The notes beneath the pieces are model-generated. The model was not told the DNA's origin. It saw only the letters and a list, made by a program, of their open reading frames with translations, and made no database searches. This document shows, piece by piece, positions 37,901 to 48,301 of a stretch of DNA of 64,000 nucleotides. A program made the position numbers and the translations under genes. Source of the DNA: Epiperipatus broadwayi. Lineage: Eukaryota > Onychophora > Udeonychophora > Euonychophora > Peripatidae. The stretch covers positions 1 through 64,000 of the forward strand of contig JAQFVV010012673.1 of assembly GCA_028023455.1 (NCBI GenBank), in the 5' to 3' direction. Position 1 is the stretch's first letter, and every line of letters begins with the position of its first letter.

Positions 37901-39464
37901 ATTTTGGTTTCCATGGATTCATTTTCATTTAGTTGAGCCATTTAATTTTAACATTTTAACTCAAGCATTTTTCTTCATTGAATACTTTATAATATTTTTT
38001 TCAATAAGCTAAAGTTTTAGGCACCTTGCCATAAAATATTTATAGCACTTTAATCTTTTTCTTTCCTTTATTTCACAATTCTGGAAATATATCTTAATAC
38101 TGTTTCCCTTTAAACATAAACACTTTTCTTCATTATTATTTTCTTAGTACTAGAACGCATATTAAAATTTTGTTCATAGAGAAGTATAAATTAGTTTTAA
38201 GATAGCTCTGTAAATTTATCGTCATAAATTGTTCTTGACGAACAGCAGCTTCTTTTTCAGATTTTCACATATCGTCCCAATTGTATTCCTTTCAGTTATA
38301 AGATTAAGTTTCTGGTTGCTCACAAATAAAGTGGCATTAAGATGATTTCCAATTATTTTTCTTTCAGTAGTTAATCTAGATATTTTTTCTTGTATTTCCA
38401 TGTTACTGTAGGCTTTCTGGTTAAATTTGAATAAAATTTCCTGGTAAGATCACTTATAAAATTAGAAATTCATGTCTTTGCAGTCAAAAATATATTATAT
38501 GTTACAGTATAACTTTTAGAATAATACGAAATTATAGATTTATATTACTTTCAGCTACGATGTTACCAGCTATCAAAAGTGTTACTTTCTCTTTCACTTT
38601 CACATTCCTTCTCCCGCTCTGTATAATTCTTAGATTTTTGTCTGTTAATTTTACATCCTTTGATTGGTTACTATTTATTTTAGCGCGAACAATTTATTCA
38701 TTTTATTTTGATAACAGAATGGATTTTTAAAGTTAAGAACTGATGACGTAATGTCTGGAATATTTATATCAATATTTTTAAATTCAATTATAGTTTTATA
38801 TAAAAAATTATCTAAGCTTTAAAATAATTATTAAAACAATATTTAATATTTTTAACTTTCATTTTTAAAGATCGATGGCAATTATATCTAGTTTTAAATT
38901 CACACAGTTTATTATTATTATTTTAACAAGAGTGTGTGTGAAGGTATTTAATATACGGTCACGTGTTTACTAACTTTTATCAAAATGATTTTTTATTTAC
39001 GTCTTGGTTTAAATTACCAAAACTGATATATTTTATAAAAAATTTAGAAAATAATTTTAAAATGTAGAACTAAATATAATTCTCACCACCCCACAGTTTA
39101 TTAATAAATTATACTCTATTAATTTTGATTATTAAATATAATTATACACTACATTTTATTTATTTAATTTATTAGTTTTTAAATATTATACTAAATAATT
39201 GATATACCTTTAACTATTTATAGCTGTATTATTTTGTATGGCCAGCTTTCACAACCATATGCAATGATATTTAAGCTTTATATAATTGTTTTCTTTTAAA
39301 ATAATTTATTACACTGTTACCTACCAGGTATTTTAGCTTTAAATTGTACTATAAAATCTCATTCTCTTATTATTATTTATATATCTTACAAATATAACCT
39401 AAAATTTAAAATTTTTCAATAATTGACCTTTCTACCCTACCTATGACCTACAGACAAGGGCACA
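34959..39464. repeat. X2: 4.5-kb LTR-like unit inside the composite
   Basis: Starts TGTACCCTCC and ends AAGGGCACA, giving TG...CA ends with inverted TGTACCC/GGGCACA termini, and is flanked by AT dinucleotides on both sides (atatat before, atatat after). It is colinear with X1 (7114-12236), which carries about 600 more bases. No frame above about 87 codons is open and none resembles a protein. Its removal restores a normal-length retroelement leader, so it is a later insertion. The termini suggest an unusually long solo LTR; a non-coding DNA element is the alternative. Confidence 0.55.
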
Positions 39465-39736
39465 ATATATATATATAACATTTCATTAGATCCGAGTATT
39501 TTCATTCCTTCTTAAATTACACACACATCCCTACTTTCCTTAAATTTGTTATTACACCTGCTGTCCTTTTATTCACTTGACCCACATTATTTCACTCGAT
39601 TTATTTTTTTTCATTATTTTTATCAAAACAAAATTGTATATATATAGAATAATTAGCTAACTTGAGTAACGAAGCTAAAAGAAATTTATATGCGTTATAT
39701 TTTGCTCAGGGTATATATGGGTTTTTTGTATCAAAA
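39465..39736 (-). other. Leader of the composite, primer-site side
   Basis: Sequence between X2 and the primer-site candidate; non-coding, with no recognised element. Confidence 0.45.
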
Positions 39737-39757
39737 GCTCCACGTTGGAAAGTGCCA
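39737..39757 (-). promoter_or_regulatory. Candidate primer-binding site, tRNA-Lys-like
   Basis: On the minus strand, 19 bases inside the 5' LTR end, the sequence is TGGCACTTTCCAACGTGGAG followed by C. It resembles the tRNA-Lys1,2 primer site (TGGCGCCCAACGTGGGGC) with a 3-base insertion and two or three substitutions. The offset from the LTR and the insertion make this tentative. Confidence 0.35.
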
Positions 39758-39776
39758 AACGCTAAAAAAAATTCTA

Positions 39777-42304
39777 TGTAACAGTCAGAAAACGTGTGAC
39801 TCGAAAACATAGTGCAGAATTTGACCACCACACAGAACAGCGGCACCATTGAGGTAGCGAAGCCACCCATGGTACTGAGTTTGAACATAGTTTATCGGTT
39901 CCACAATACAATCCACGAAACAACGCATCTGATGCAACATTAGTAAATATTTCTTTAGGCACAGTGGTCAGGGATATGCAAGAGATTCATGATTTTATTT
40001 TCGAGTTAGCCAATAATCAAACTAATATTAATTAAACATTCATATTTACATAATCGAGGAAATATTATATAGAATGGGTATCGAATAAATGAAACGTAAA
40101 TGCAGACATATAGTTTAAAATTATTTATTAACACATTTTAATAAAATCATTTACTAACAATATTTTATGGATTAAAAGCTTCAGTAGTGGGATTTGCGAC
40201 ATGATTATATTTTAAAGAATACATTTATTTATTTGTTTACAAAAGGAATTCATTTATTTGAAGGCGTAATCTAGCTACCTAAAATTCTCGAGTAAGTATT
40301 TCTAATGCATGCCTTGGGGAATTTATACCTTTGCAATGCAAGAGTCTAAAGTAAGATTTAAGAGTAGCGGCAGACATATATTTATTTAATTAAAATATTT
40401 ATTTTATGACTAAGGGCAAACATTTATTTGAGAATGAATTATGAAGATAATGCAGAGGCAGAGTGATATATAGAATAATAAAATTAAGTAAAGGAACATG
40501 TGGTACGCTTTAGAAAGGCGATATGGAATGGCAGTATATCGAAACTGCAATACCATGAATGAGTTTACAAGAATGTCGGGCTGGTCTCTGCCATCAGCCT
40601 GACGAAGTAAGGTGTCATGACATAAGCATAACCTTGGACAAGCGGTCCGTGTCACAGTTTGCCGGCTGGCTGCGTGACGTCTTCAAGTTCTACGAAAGCA
40701 CCCATTATGTTCGCTTGGGTAAGACGACTGGGATTAATTTCAACCCTGAAGAATTTGGGAATTTCATGGTGGAATGGGTCATTGCATCTCTAAAATGTAA
40801 CACACGTATAATGTATTAACGATTATGATGAGATTTAAATAGATTTCTAACTTGGCCCTACATTATCAACATTTAATAAAGAACGTTGGTGACTCTCAAA
40901 GAAATGTAATTTGATGGAATTATTCATTAAGATTTAAAACATACAAAACATATCTAAACTGGGAATTATTACAACTAATATGCCAGCCATTTGCGAAGTA
41001 GTACACCCTGCATTACAATAATTGATGCATTGAATGCGTGTCGATTTATATGAAAGTTAAGTTATTTATGAAAGTAAATATTAATGAAAATTTGACACGC
41101 ATTCACTGTTTCAAGCGATCATAGATTTAAACTTTGAAAATAGAGACAATTATGAGCATGCAATAATCAAATAATAACTATAGATAAATGTAGATTTGAG
41201 AAATACGCACCCAAGAAAGATAGAATGAGGTAAGCTAGATTATTAGAAAAATTTACACATTAAGTTAATTATTCAGTTTAGTTATACATATGGTAGTTTT
41301 TACATTTTATAATTTAGATAAGTAGTATGAAGAAGAGCTATAGCATATTATTAGAGTACTCTAGAGTTTGAACACAGACAGGTACCTGTTTTATAAAAAG
41401 TTTTCTGATTCCATTAGTTTAGTAGCAAAAGGTTCGTGATTAGCAGTTCTTTCTTGTATTTAGGTGTTTCATTTATTTTAACAGCAGCAGCAGCTTTCTC
41501 ATTTATTTCAGGCAGCAGATCTTCATGGTGAATTTATGATGGGCAATGGAAAGTTCAGCATCTGATAGGCCATCTCCCGATGGAGAATAATCTTGGTGCT
41601 TTTACTCAGTCATACCTTGGCAGGAACAATTTATTTTTATATTTTGGAGACTCTCAGTGATCGAGAGCAAAGCTAAAGTTTAAGTCAATGTCTCCAGCAA
41701 GTCTAAGATGGCCTCTTTTCTTATCTTGATCTTTCACATTTTTGTTAAGGTATTTTTTTATGTTCTACCTAATCTGCCCTGAAGATAATCAATGCATTTT
41801 GTTGGTTTTAATTATAAAGAAAGCTGCCGTTCTATTGTTTGCATTTTACATTTACTAATTACATTTTGGGGAATTTTTCTTTAATTAAAATATTATCTAT
41901 CACTGACTGATGCTTTTAAATTTCAAAAACAAAAAGGGAACATAAGATTATTTTAACTTTTAATTAAATATTACATCAGATTTTTTTAGAATTATTATTA
42001 AATGAAATTTAAACAAAGCAATAAATACGAACTTTATAATCCAAAATAAATGCTTTAAATTATACAAAATTATATAACTAAAAGAAATCTAAATTATATT
42101 ATTTTATCCCTATTTATTGCCTTTAATTTGAGATCGAAATGTGTGCGTGTTTATGTTGAATTCTACATATATTTATACATTTTTAATATTGCTACACACA
42201 CAATTCGATACCAAAAGTTTAAATTTGGGTGGGATAGACCGGTCAGTGAGAGATGACAGAAAAAAGGTGAAACTTAAGATTCGAATATGAATCTTACTGT
42301 TTCA
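39777..42304 (-). repeat. LTR-C: 5' LTR of the composite
   Basis: A 2528-bp copy with plus-strand ends TGTAACAGTCAG and TACTGTTTCA. It pairs with LTR-B and shares with it the loss of a block near 12705-12770 of LTR-A. It is followed directly by ATAGATAG of the GATA microsatellite. Confidence 0.8.
40559..40819 (+). CDS. 86-codon ORF in LTR-C, unknown or spurious
   Basis: Counterpart of the frame at 28078-28341, starting at the same ATG and keeping MSLQECRAGLCHQ, FAGWLRDV, STHYVRLGKT and NFNPEEFGNF. One codon is inserted and many residues differ (for example S/F, A/V and R/C, mostly transitions). It ends a few codons differently. No family is recognised. Against a real gene are its antisense position in an LTR and the neutral pattern of changes. 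Confidence 0.2.
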   Translation: MSLQECRAGLCHQPDEVRCHDISITLDKRSVSQFAGWLRDVFKFYESTHYVRLGKTTGINFNPEEFGNFMVEWVIASLKCNTRIMY

Positions 42305-42646
42305 ATAGATAGTCAAGTTCTTCACCTGCCAATAAATACTCAAGCTCACCTTCTCTTTATCAGAAAATCTAGAGTAAAGCAATTCTTATGAATGGATGGA
42401 TAGATGAACAGATCGACAAATAGATAGAAAAACAGACAGATAGTTAGATCTTTAAATAGGTAGATAGATAAAGAGAAAAAAAATAGAAAGATATATAGAT
42501 AGAATAATAAATAGATAGATGTGTAGGTAGATAGATAGACAAATAAATAGATAAGATGGATAGATAGACAAATAGATAGCAAGACAGATAGATAATTAGA
42601 TAGATACATAGAGAGATAGGTAGAAAAAAGATAAAAAGATATATAG
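42305..42646. repeat. GATA tract with a conserved ~85-bp flank
   Basis: ATAGATAGTCAAGTTCTTC starts an ~85-bp segment (to about 42390) that recurs after the GATA tract at 44553-44640 and more distantly at 44885-44965. Diverged GATA repeats follow to 42646. The flank's repetition shows that microsatellite and flank spread together, perhaps as the tail of a repeat element. Confidence 0.7.
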
Positions 42647-44288
42647 TGTGACACTACACTTCTTTTCCTTCCCCTAATAACTGAATCTTAATTATTAGAA
42701 TCGCCGCTGAGGGCGCCACCAAGGATTTCTCTCTTGGAACCTGGCCACGAAGCTTTACGTAAACCTGGTCTTATTTATTTTTGAACGGCGATTCACCGAT
42801 TACAAATTTTGTTTATAATCTGACAGGGGTTTTCACTTACGGACACTAACTAATTATTATAAATAATTAAAGAATTCAAATATACGTTGGATACAAAAAA
42901 ACTTTCCTTTATTATTATTATTATTATTAATAACATTATATTTCTGCCCGATCCAGAGAGAACTGACTTACAATTTCTGATTTTCAAACTGTTACCTTTC
43001 TAAGTATTCTTCCCAAATATCTACCATGGATTTACTCGCGCCGACACTAACACTGCGGATTCTAGCAGGTGTGAATACAAAGGCGACTTATAGTATATAA
43101 TCTTTCCTGAAGTTTATTTTTAAACCCCACTTTATTTGGTAAATAAATAACTTGCAAAAACTTAAAATGAACGTATAAGTGTCTTTCGTTTTCTTATACT
43201 TTCAACACTTCCCTTATTTTCTGCTAACAAGCAAGTAACGCCCTAAGGTTCTCTGTTGCTTGGCAGCACACTTTTATACCCCCACCCTGTTGTTACCCTC
43301 TAGGTCGAACAGATATTAAATAATTTAACATACAGTCATACCAATATTTCATAAAAATATTTAACGAGAATTAACATAAATAGTTTACAATATTAAATAA
43401 ATTTATTTCCCCACCTCTATTGTTGAAACATTCGTAACAAATATAATAAACGAAAAATAAATCAAAAATAAAGTTATATTACACTTTAACTAAAGTTCCC
43501 ATTAATTGAAAAGTTTATAATTACCCTGATCGATCAGAGCAAAGTGGCCTGACTTTCATAGATTCACATTCCATTTGTCGTGCCTTTGTCCTTGTATATG
43601 AGAATTCTGGTGTGTCCATGGATGTTCCTTTGGTTGTCCGGCTAGCTATATACATTCCTTTCCATTCCTTGACTCTTTCGGTAGCTTCATTCAGATGGAG
43701 TGGCGGCCAATTCCCCAAAGGGGAAGGTTTTGATAACTTTAGCCACTATGCATTTGAAAAGAGTCTGCAATATAAGTTTCTATAATAATTTCTGATTCGG
43801 AGCACAGCTTTTCTCTCTTTTTTTTCTTTATTGTCCTTGCTGGTCTCTCAAGTCAACTCTTACTCTAAAAGCGATTTTATCTCTCCTTCTTTTATCTTTT
43901 TTTTTCTTTTTAATTAGCGTAATAGCAATTATTAACCAAATACTTTTAGTTTGTGAAAGTTTCAACAATAGAGTCTAATTATTACCAACAATCTAATTTT
44001 GTTTTCTTTCCCCCACCCCTTTTATCTCTCGAGTTTTCTCCCTTTTAATTAAACACTTTTAACATTTTTGACAATAAATTATATTTTATCTTTTTTTTTT
44101 TTAAAAACAAATTTTTGCTCAAATCTATAGCAAAAATAAAAGTTTAAGATTTTACCCTTCCCATTAAATTCAAATCATTTGTTAATTTTTATTTTACAAA
44201 CTATTTAACTTCAGAAAATATCTATGATGAAATTATAAATATGTGAGCTTATATATATATATATGAGCTGACTTAAAATATCAGCTCA
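42647..44288 (-). repeat. Solo LTR of another family, in GATA repeat
   Basis: 1642 bases with plus-strand ends TGTGACACTACAC and ATCAGCTCA, flanked by ATAG on both sides (42643-42646 and 44289-44292) and then GATA repeats. The minus strand has a good TATA box (43272-43278) in GGGGTATAAAAGTGTGCTGC, so transcription likely runs on the minus strand. No internal element is attached and no protein-coding region is convincing; a 65-codon minus-strand frame at 43521-43718 matches nothing known. The 42647-42820 part is richer in G+C. Confidence 0.55.
43272..43278 (-). promoter_or_regulatory. TATA box in the solo LTR
   Basis: TATAAAA on the minus strand in a locally G+C-rich context (GGGGGTATAAAAGTGTGCTG), about 1.0 kb from the LTR's upstream end. 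This is a plausible Pol II start for the U3/R boundary. Confidence 0.5.
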
Positions 44289-44552
44289 ATAGATAGAAGA
44301 ATAGATAGATAGACAAAACAATAGATAGATAGATAAATAGATAGATAGATAGAAGGATAGATATAAGAATAGATATATAGGCAAATGTACAGATAGATAG
44401 ATAATAAGTAAAAAGATAGAGATAGATAGATAGATAAATAGATAGATAGATAGAAGGATAGATATAAGAATAGATATATAGGCAAATGTACAGATAGATA
44501 GATAATAAGTAAAAAGATAGAGATAAATAGATAGATAGGTAGCTAGAGAAAT
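44289..44552. repeat. GATA tract with an internal 101-bp duplication
   Basis: GATA-type repeats in which a segment starting AGAAGGATAGATATAAGAAT at 44351 recurs at 44452, including the non-GATA words GGCAAATGTACAG and ATAATAAGTAAAAAG. Confidence 0.85.
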
Positions 44553-45135
44553 AGTCAAGTTCTTCTTCAAGCTGTCAACAAATACTCATACTCACCTTTT
44601 CTTTGCCAGAAAAATCTACAAGAGTAATAATTTTTATTTTATACTTGAAGCTTCTTATCTTAATAAAGCTTGGATTTTAGATAAATGTTAAAAATTATTT
44701 TGGAAATCAAATTTCATCCAGATGAAAACACAATATTATTAATTTGAAATCTCAAACAATTAAATGAATGTGAAAGGCAAAAACTCATTGTTAATGGTCT
44801 TTTTATTATTAATCAGTAGAAATCAGTTATATATAAATATTAATACACACATCACACATATATATTAAATAAAAACAAAAAAAGTCAAATCATCTATAAC
44901 CTGTCAATAAATACATATAACCATCTTCTCTTTTGTCATAAATGTGTTAATTCTATGGTAGAGTTGATATTTAATTTTAAATTAAGATGCAATGAAGTTA
45001 TTAAGTTATCAATAATAGTTCAATTCGAGAGTATCTTTCAAAAAAAGAATAAATAGTAAAGAATTATAAAAACGATCTTGCCAAACACAATAATTAATGC
45101 ATTGTACAGGCTTAAACCTGCATTTATACATGCAA
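44553..45135. other. Repeated GATA flank plus unassigned sequence
   Basis: 44553-44640 repeats the flank seen at 42310-42390 (TCAAGTTCTTC, then AATACTCATACTCACCTT). A weaker copy follows near 44885-44965. The rest is A+T-rich with nothing recognised. Confidence 0.5.
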
Positions 45136-45998
45136 TATATGCAGAATTCGAACTCAGACTTTCACACGACCCACTACTTTCAGTGCCATGTCATATTGCT
45201 GACCCACCTGATCACACACATGTTGAAAAGATAAATAATCACTAGTATATGTATTTCACGCTAAACCAGCAATCATCAGTTGGTCTAGATTACTATCCTC
45301 ATGCACATATATAATCAGTGCTCAGCTTTATATTAAGATAGCCAATCAATCTCCATACTTTAATGGACAGGCTTCAAACTATTCCAACTCACAACTCTTC
45401 AGCCTTCCATTTCATTGAAAGTCTGACGGTGGAACATTCAAAGCCCTTGTTAGTGCCAAGGTTGTCATCTTATCCATGTTGACATATTAGTCATTCTGAC
45501 TCTTCATGTACAGGAGAATAATCCATTTGTATGTACATTTGTGAGGATTGGGCAGACCTTTTACACACTAAAATAAAGGTCTGCCCATCCCTTGCATATG
45601 TACTTATAAATGGATTATTCTCCTGTACATGAGGGGTCAGAATGACTAACATGTCAACATGGGTAGGATGACAACCTTGGCACTAACAAGAGCTTTGAAC
45701 GTTTCACCAATTACATTTTCAATGAAATGGAAGGCTGAAGAGTTGTGAGTTGGAATAGTTTGAAGCCTTTCCATTAAAGTATGAAGATTGGCTATCTTAA
45801 TATAAAACTGAGCACTGATTATATATATGTGTGAGGATAGTAATCTAGACCAACTGATGATTGCTGGTTTAGCATGAAATACATATATTGGTGATTATTT
45901 ATCTTTTCAACATGTATGTGATCAGGTGGGTCAGCAATATGAGATGGCACTGAGAGTAGTGGGTCGTGTGAAAGTCTGAGTTCGAATCCCACATATAT
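45136..45998. repeat. ~860-bp palindrome (foldback element)
   Basis: Two ~425-bp arms (45136-45561 and 45574-45998), roughly 90% or more matched, meet at GGGCAGACC...GGTCTGCCC with a ~12-base loop. Shared phrases include GGCACTAACAAG, AAACCAGCAATCATCAGTTG (left) and its complement (right). Each arm ends in a tRNA-like B box that points outward (right arm: GAGTTCGAATCCC at about 45978-45990). A single-arm copy is at 17990-18365 and a shorter palindromic relative at 50779-51003. Confidence 0.85.
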
Positions 45999-47219
45999 TA
46001 CAAATACAATAATGTTTTAAGAATAATATTATGTGAATTATCTAATAGCAAAATCAAACCTGACATGAAGATTCAAGTAAGTAAAGAAATTGATAGTAGC
46101 AAAGAAGACAATGACTAATGACTTATTGAGGGTCTGAAATAATGAAATATATTTGCATAAGATAGACAACTATATTAATTTAATAATGAAAATACACACT
46201 TTATGATACTTCAGACTATTAATTTGGATAAAGCAGAGAAATATATCGACCATTTAGGTAAAGTTCGTCTATTCTGCATTCACGAAGTTTGCTTGAATAT
46301 GAACTAAAATTAATAAATCTGATAAATTTAGGAGTCTGACCATTGCATATCTTTTTTAAATAATGATCCAAAACTGTGTTTTAATTAATAGACCAGCCCT
46401 GAAATACTTCCAACAAAAACAAATGAATAAAAGAAATTGTATTTCAAATGCATTTTCTTCAAAGAATGGTTTTGATTTTTTCAATGTAACCATAAACAAT
46501 ATATTATAGACGTTTCAATCATTGCATAGAAGTGATGTCATTTCAATTTAATTTTCAGATAAATAGATAGATAGAAAGATCGATAGCTAAAAAGATAGAT
46601 AGATAGATATATACATGGATAGATAGATAATTGAATTGTTTCTGGTTCTAGTATGTGACAAACTCTATCAGAAAAAGGAATAATCCATCTTTATACCTGC
46701 TTCTTTTTCCATTTACAAAGACGTATCCTAAACACTTAGGCTAAAAAAAAGATTTTTATATTAATCAAGAAATTTATTGGTAAATATTTAACTTGATTGA
46801 TAGTTTTAATATCCAAAGCTGAAATTATTATCAATTTAAGTCGTGTCAACAATTAATAAATTGATGAACTAAGTAATATATATATATATTTCAGTATACA
46901 TTATTTGCGTTAAGATTAATTCCTAATATTCTAACATATTACAAATAAATAATACACTTTATATATAAATGTAAAATAAATAAAATATCCGTTAATTAAA
47001 AACAATATTGTAATTTGTAACAATTACAAACAATTCTTAAATCCGCAGAAGTACTTTCGGTTACTTTCTAACCTGCCTCAACTGCCATTAAATTCAAAAA
47101 CCAAAAGCATTTAATAAATCGACAAGCTTCTAACATTAAAATACGAGATTCGTGGAATTTGAATTGATTTAACGTTGACTACATTTAAATGGAAGGTTAT
47201 TTTAAAATTTATCAGTTAA
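45999..47219. other. A+T-rich with a small GATA tract
   Basis: GATA repeats at about 46558-46632. The segment 47041-47190 is a reverse-complement relative of about 55600-55735 (sharing AGAAGTACTTTCGGTTA). No gene supported. Confidence 0.5.
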
Positions 47220-47233
47220 AATAATAACAATCA

Positions 47234-47345
47234 GTCTTGCGTTGTTAGCCGAGCGGTATCGCAGCTGCCATGCAAGCAAATAGTTGGTTGCAGACGGTTG
47301 TGGGTTCGCGTCCCGGCCGATGCTATGACATATGAAAAAAAAAAT
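47234..47345 (+). repeat. tRNA-derived SINE with 14-bp target duplication
   Basis: The sequence starts GTCTTGCGTTGTTAGCCGAG, with an excellent A box (TAGCCGAGCGG), a long variable region, a B box (GGGTTCGCGTCCC), CGGCCGATGCTATGACA and an A-rich tail. Target duplications AATAATAACAATCA lie at 47220-47233 and 47346-47359. The A box and long variable arm suggest a Leu/Ser-type (class II) ancestor. This is the best preserved SINE promoter in the window. Confidence 0.9.
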
Positions 47346-47359
47346 AATAATAACAATCA

Positions 47360-48299
47360 AGTTAAATATTTAGAAATATATTTCTTGATTGACATAAAAA
47401 ATAATTCCTTTTTGTGTTAAGTGTGTAAGACACTTTTTTTATAAATGGAAAATAAGGCAGGCGTAAGAATAGTATCGTTTATTTTACCAATGAATTGCCA
47501 TATACAGGATATTTCAATTACCTATACCAGCAGTGATAAAGGGCTTTAATCTTAACTCTTTACAAATAAATAATAGATACTGTAAATATAATATACATGA
47601 TATATCTATACATTGAATTATATATAATCTTGAAATAACAAAATACACCTACATCAATGTGTGAAACATTGTAACTATACTATAAAATATTCCTTTCAGG
47701 ACAATAGCAAAAGTAAATCTCCTTACCACTAGTATTTGTTTGTTTCTTCAAGATATCTATGATTCAAATAGGTACCTAATTAAGAAGCAAAATAATTCAA
47801 AAGAACACTTTTTTGATAAAAACACATTACATACCAAACTTGGGAATAAAAAGTTTATGTGTCATTTAAAGAGTCACATTTAAGAATGCATAAAATTGTA
47901 TATAGGACACACATATCTGTGTATTGTCTTATTGAGTGTATCAAAGCAAGTGCAGGCATGAAGACCCGTTACTTGTTAGCAGATGTTCACAGTGAGATGA
48001 GACGATATTCGACATTAGCAGAATCCATCAGTCTTGCACTGTCGAGCTTTCATTAAGCACTATGAATTGGTTTATTTGATGTGACATGTATTTATTTGTG
48101 ATTTGAACTTTGAATGCAATTATTTATTGAGGAGTAGTACTATGAAAAAAAAGCCAGAGGTCATAGTTTATTTATTCGAGTTTGAACAAAAATTTTGTTT
48201 CAAGTAAGTACATACTTTATTGTTTTTTTAAATCATAGGGACTGTTGAAATTATTTGTTAATAAAAGTTTTTATTTCTTATGATAACAATGTGATTGAA
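47360..48299. other. Spacer upstream of the hAT relic
   Basis: No recognised gene. A 65-codon plus-strand frame (47859-48056) includes AGMKTRYLLADVHSEMRRYS, which I do not recognise. It may be the 5' part of the hAT element, but no inverted terminal repeat was found here. Confidence 0.35.
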
Positions 48300-48301
48300 A
48301 T

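Larger units (their letters stand above)
27296..42304 (-). mobile_element. Nested Ty3/gypsy retrotransposon (with X2 inside)
   Basis: Minus-strand element: 5' LTR 39777-42304, a primer-site candidate, gag, PR, RT, RNase H, IN, a short 3' region and 3' LTR 27296-29974. The two LTRs share a deletion and other differences relative to LTR-A, as expected for an LTR pair. Removing X2 (34959-39464) leaves about 5.3 kb of internal sequence, normal for this group. RT before IN and the style of the PR and RT motifs place it in Ty3/gypsy. Stops and frameshifts in every domain make it inactive. Both flanks are GATA repeat and ATAG adjoins each end (if the left end is taken at 27291), so a 4-bp target duplication is possible but cannot be told from the microsatellite. 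Confidence 0.8.

Noticed and set aside
39774-39962. Minus-strand frame MPKEIFTNVASDALFRGL, with a similar frame at 27095-27481
   Set aside because: Both lie at the same place in LTR-B and LTR-C, so similarity is explained by the shared LTR; the frame is short, joins unrelated sequence in the other copy and has no recognisable domain.
43521-43718. 65-codon frame in the solo LTR
   Set aside because: More balanced composition than its surroundings, but no recognised domain, no second copy to compare, and it lies within an LTR.
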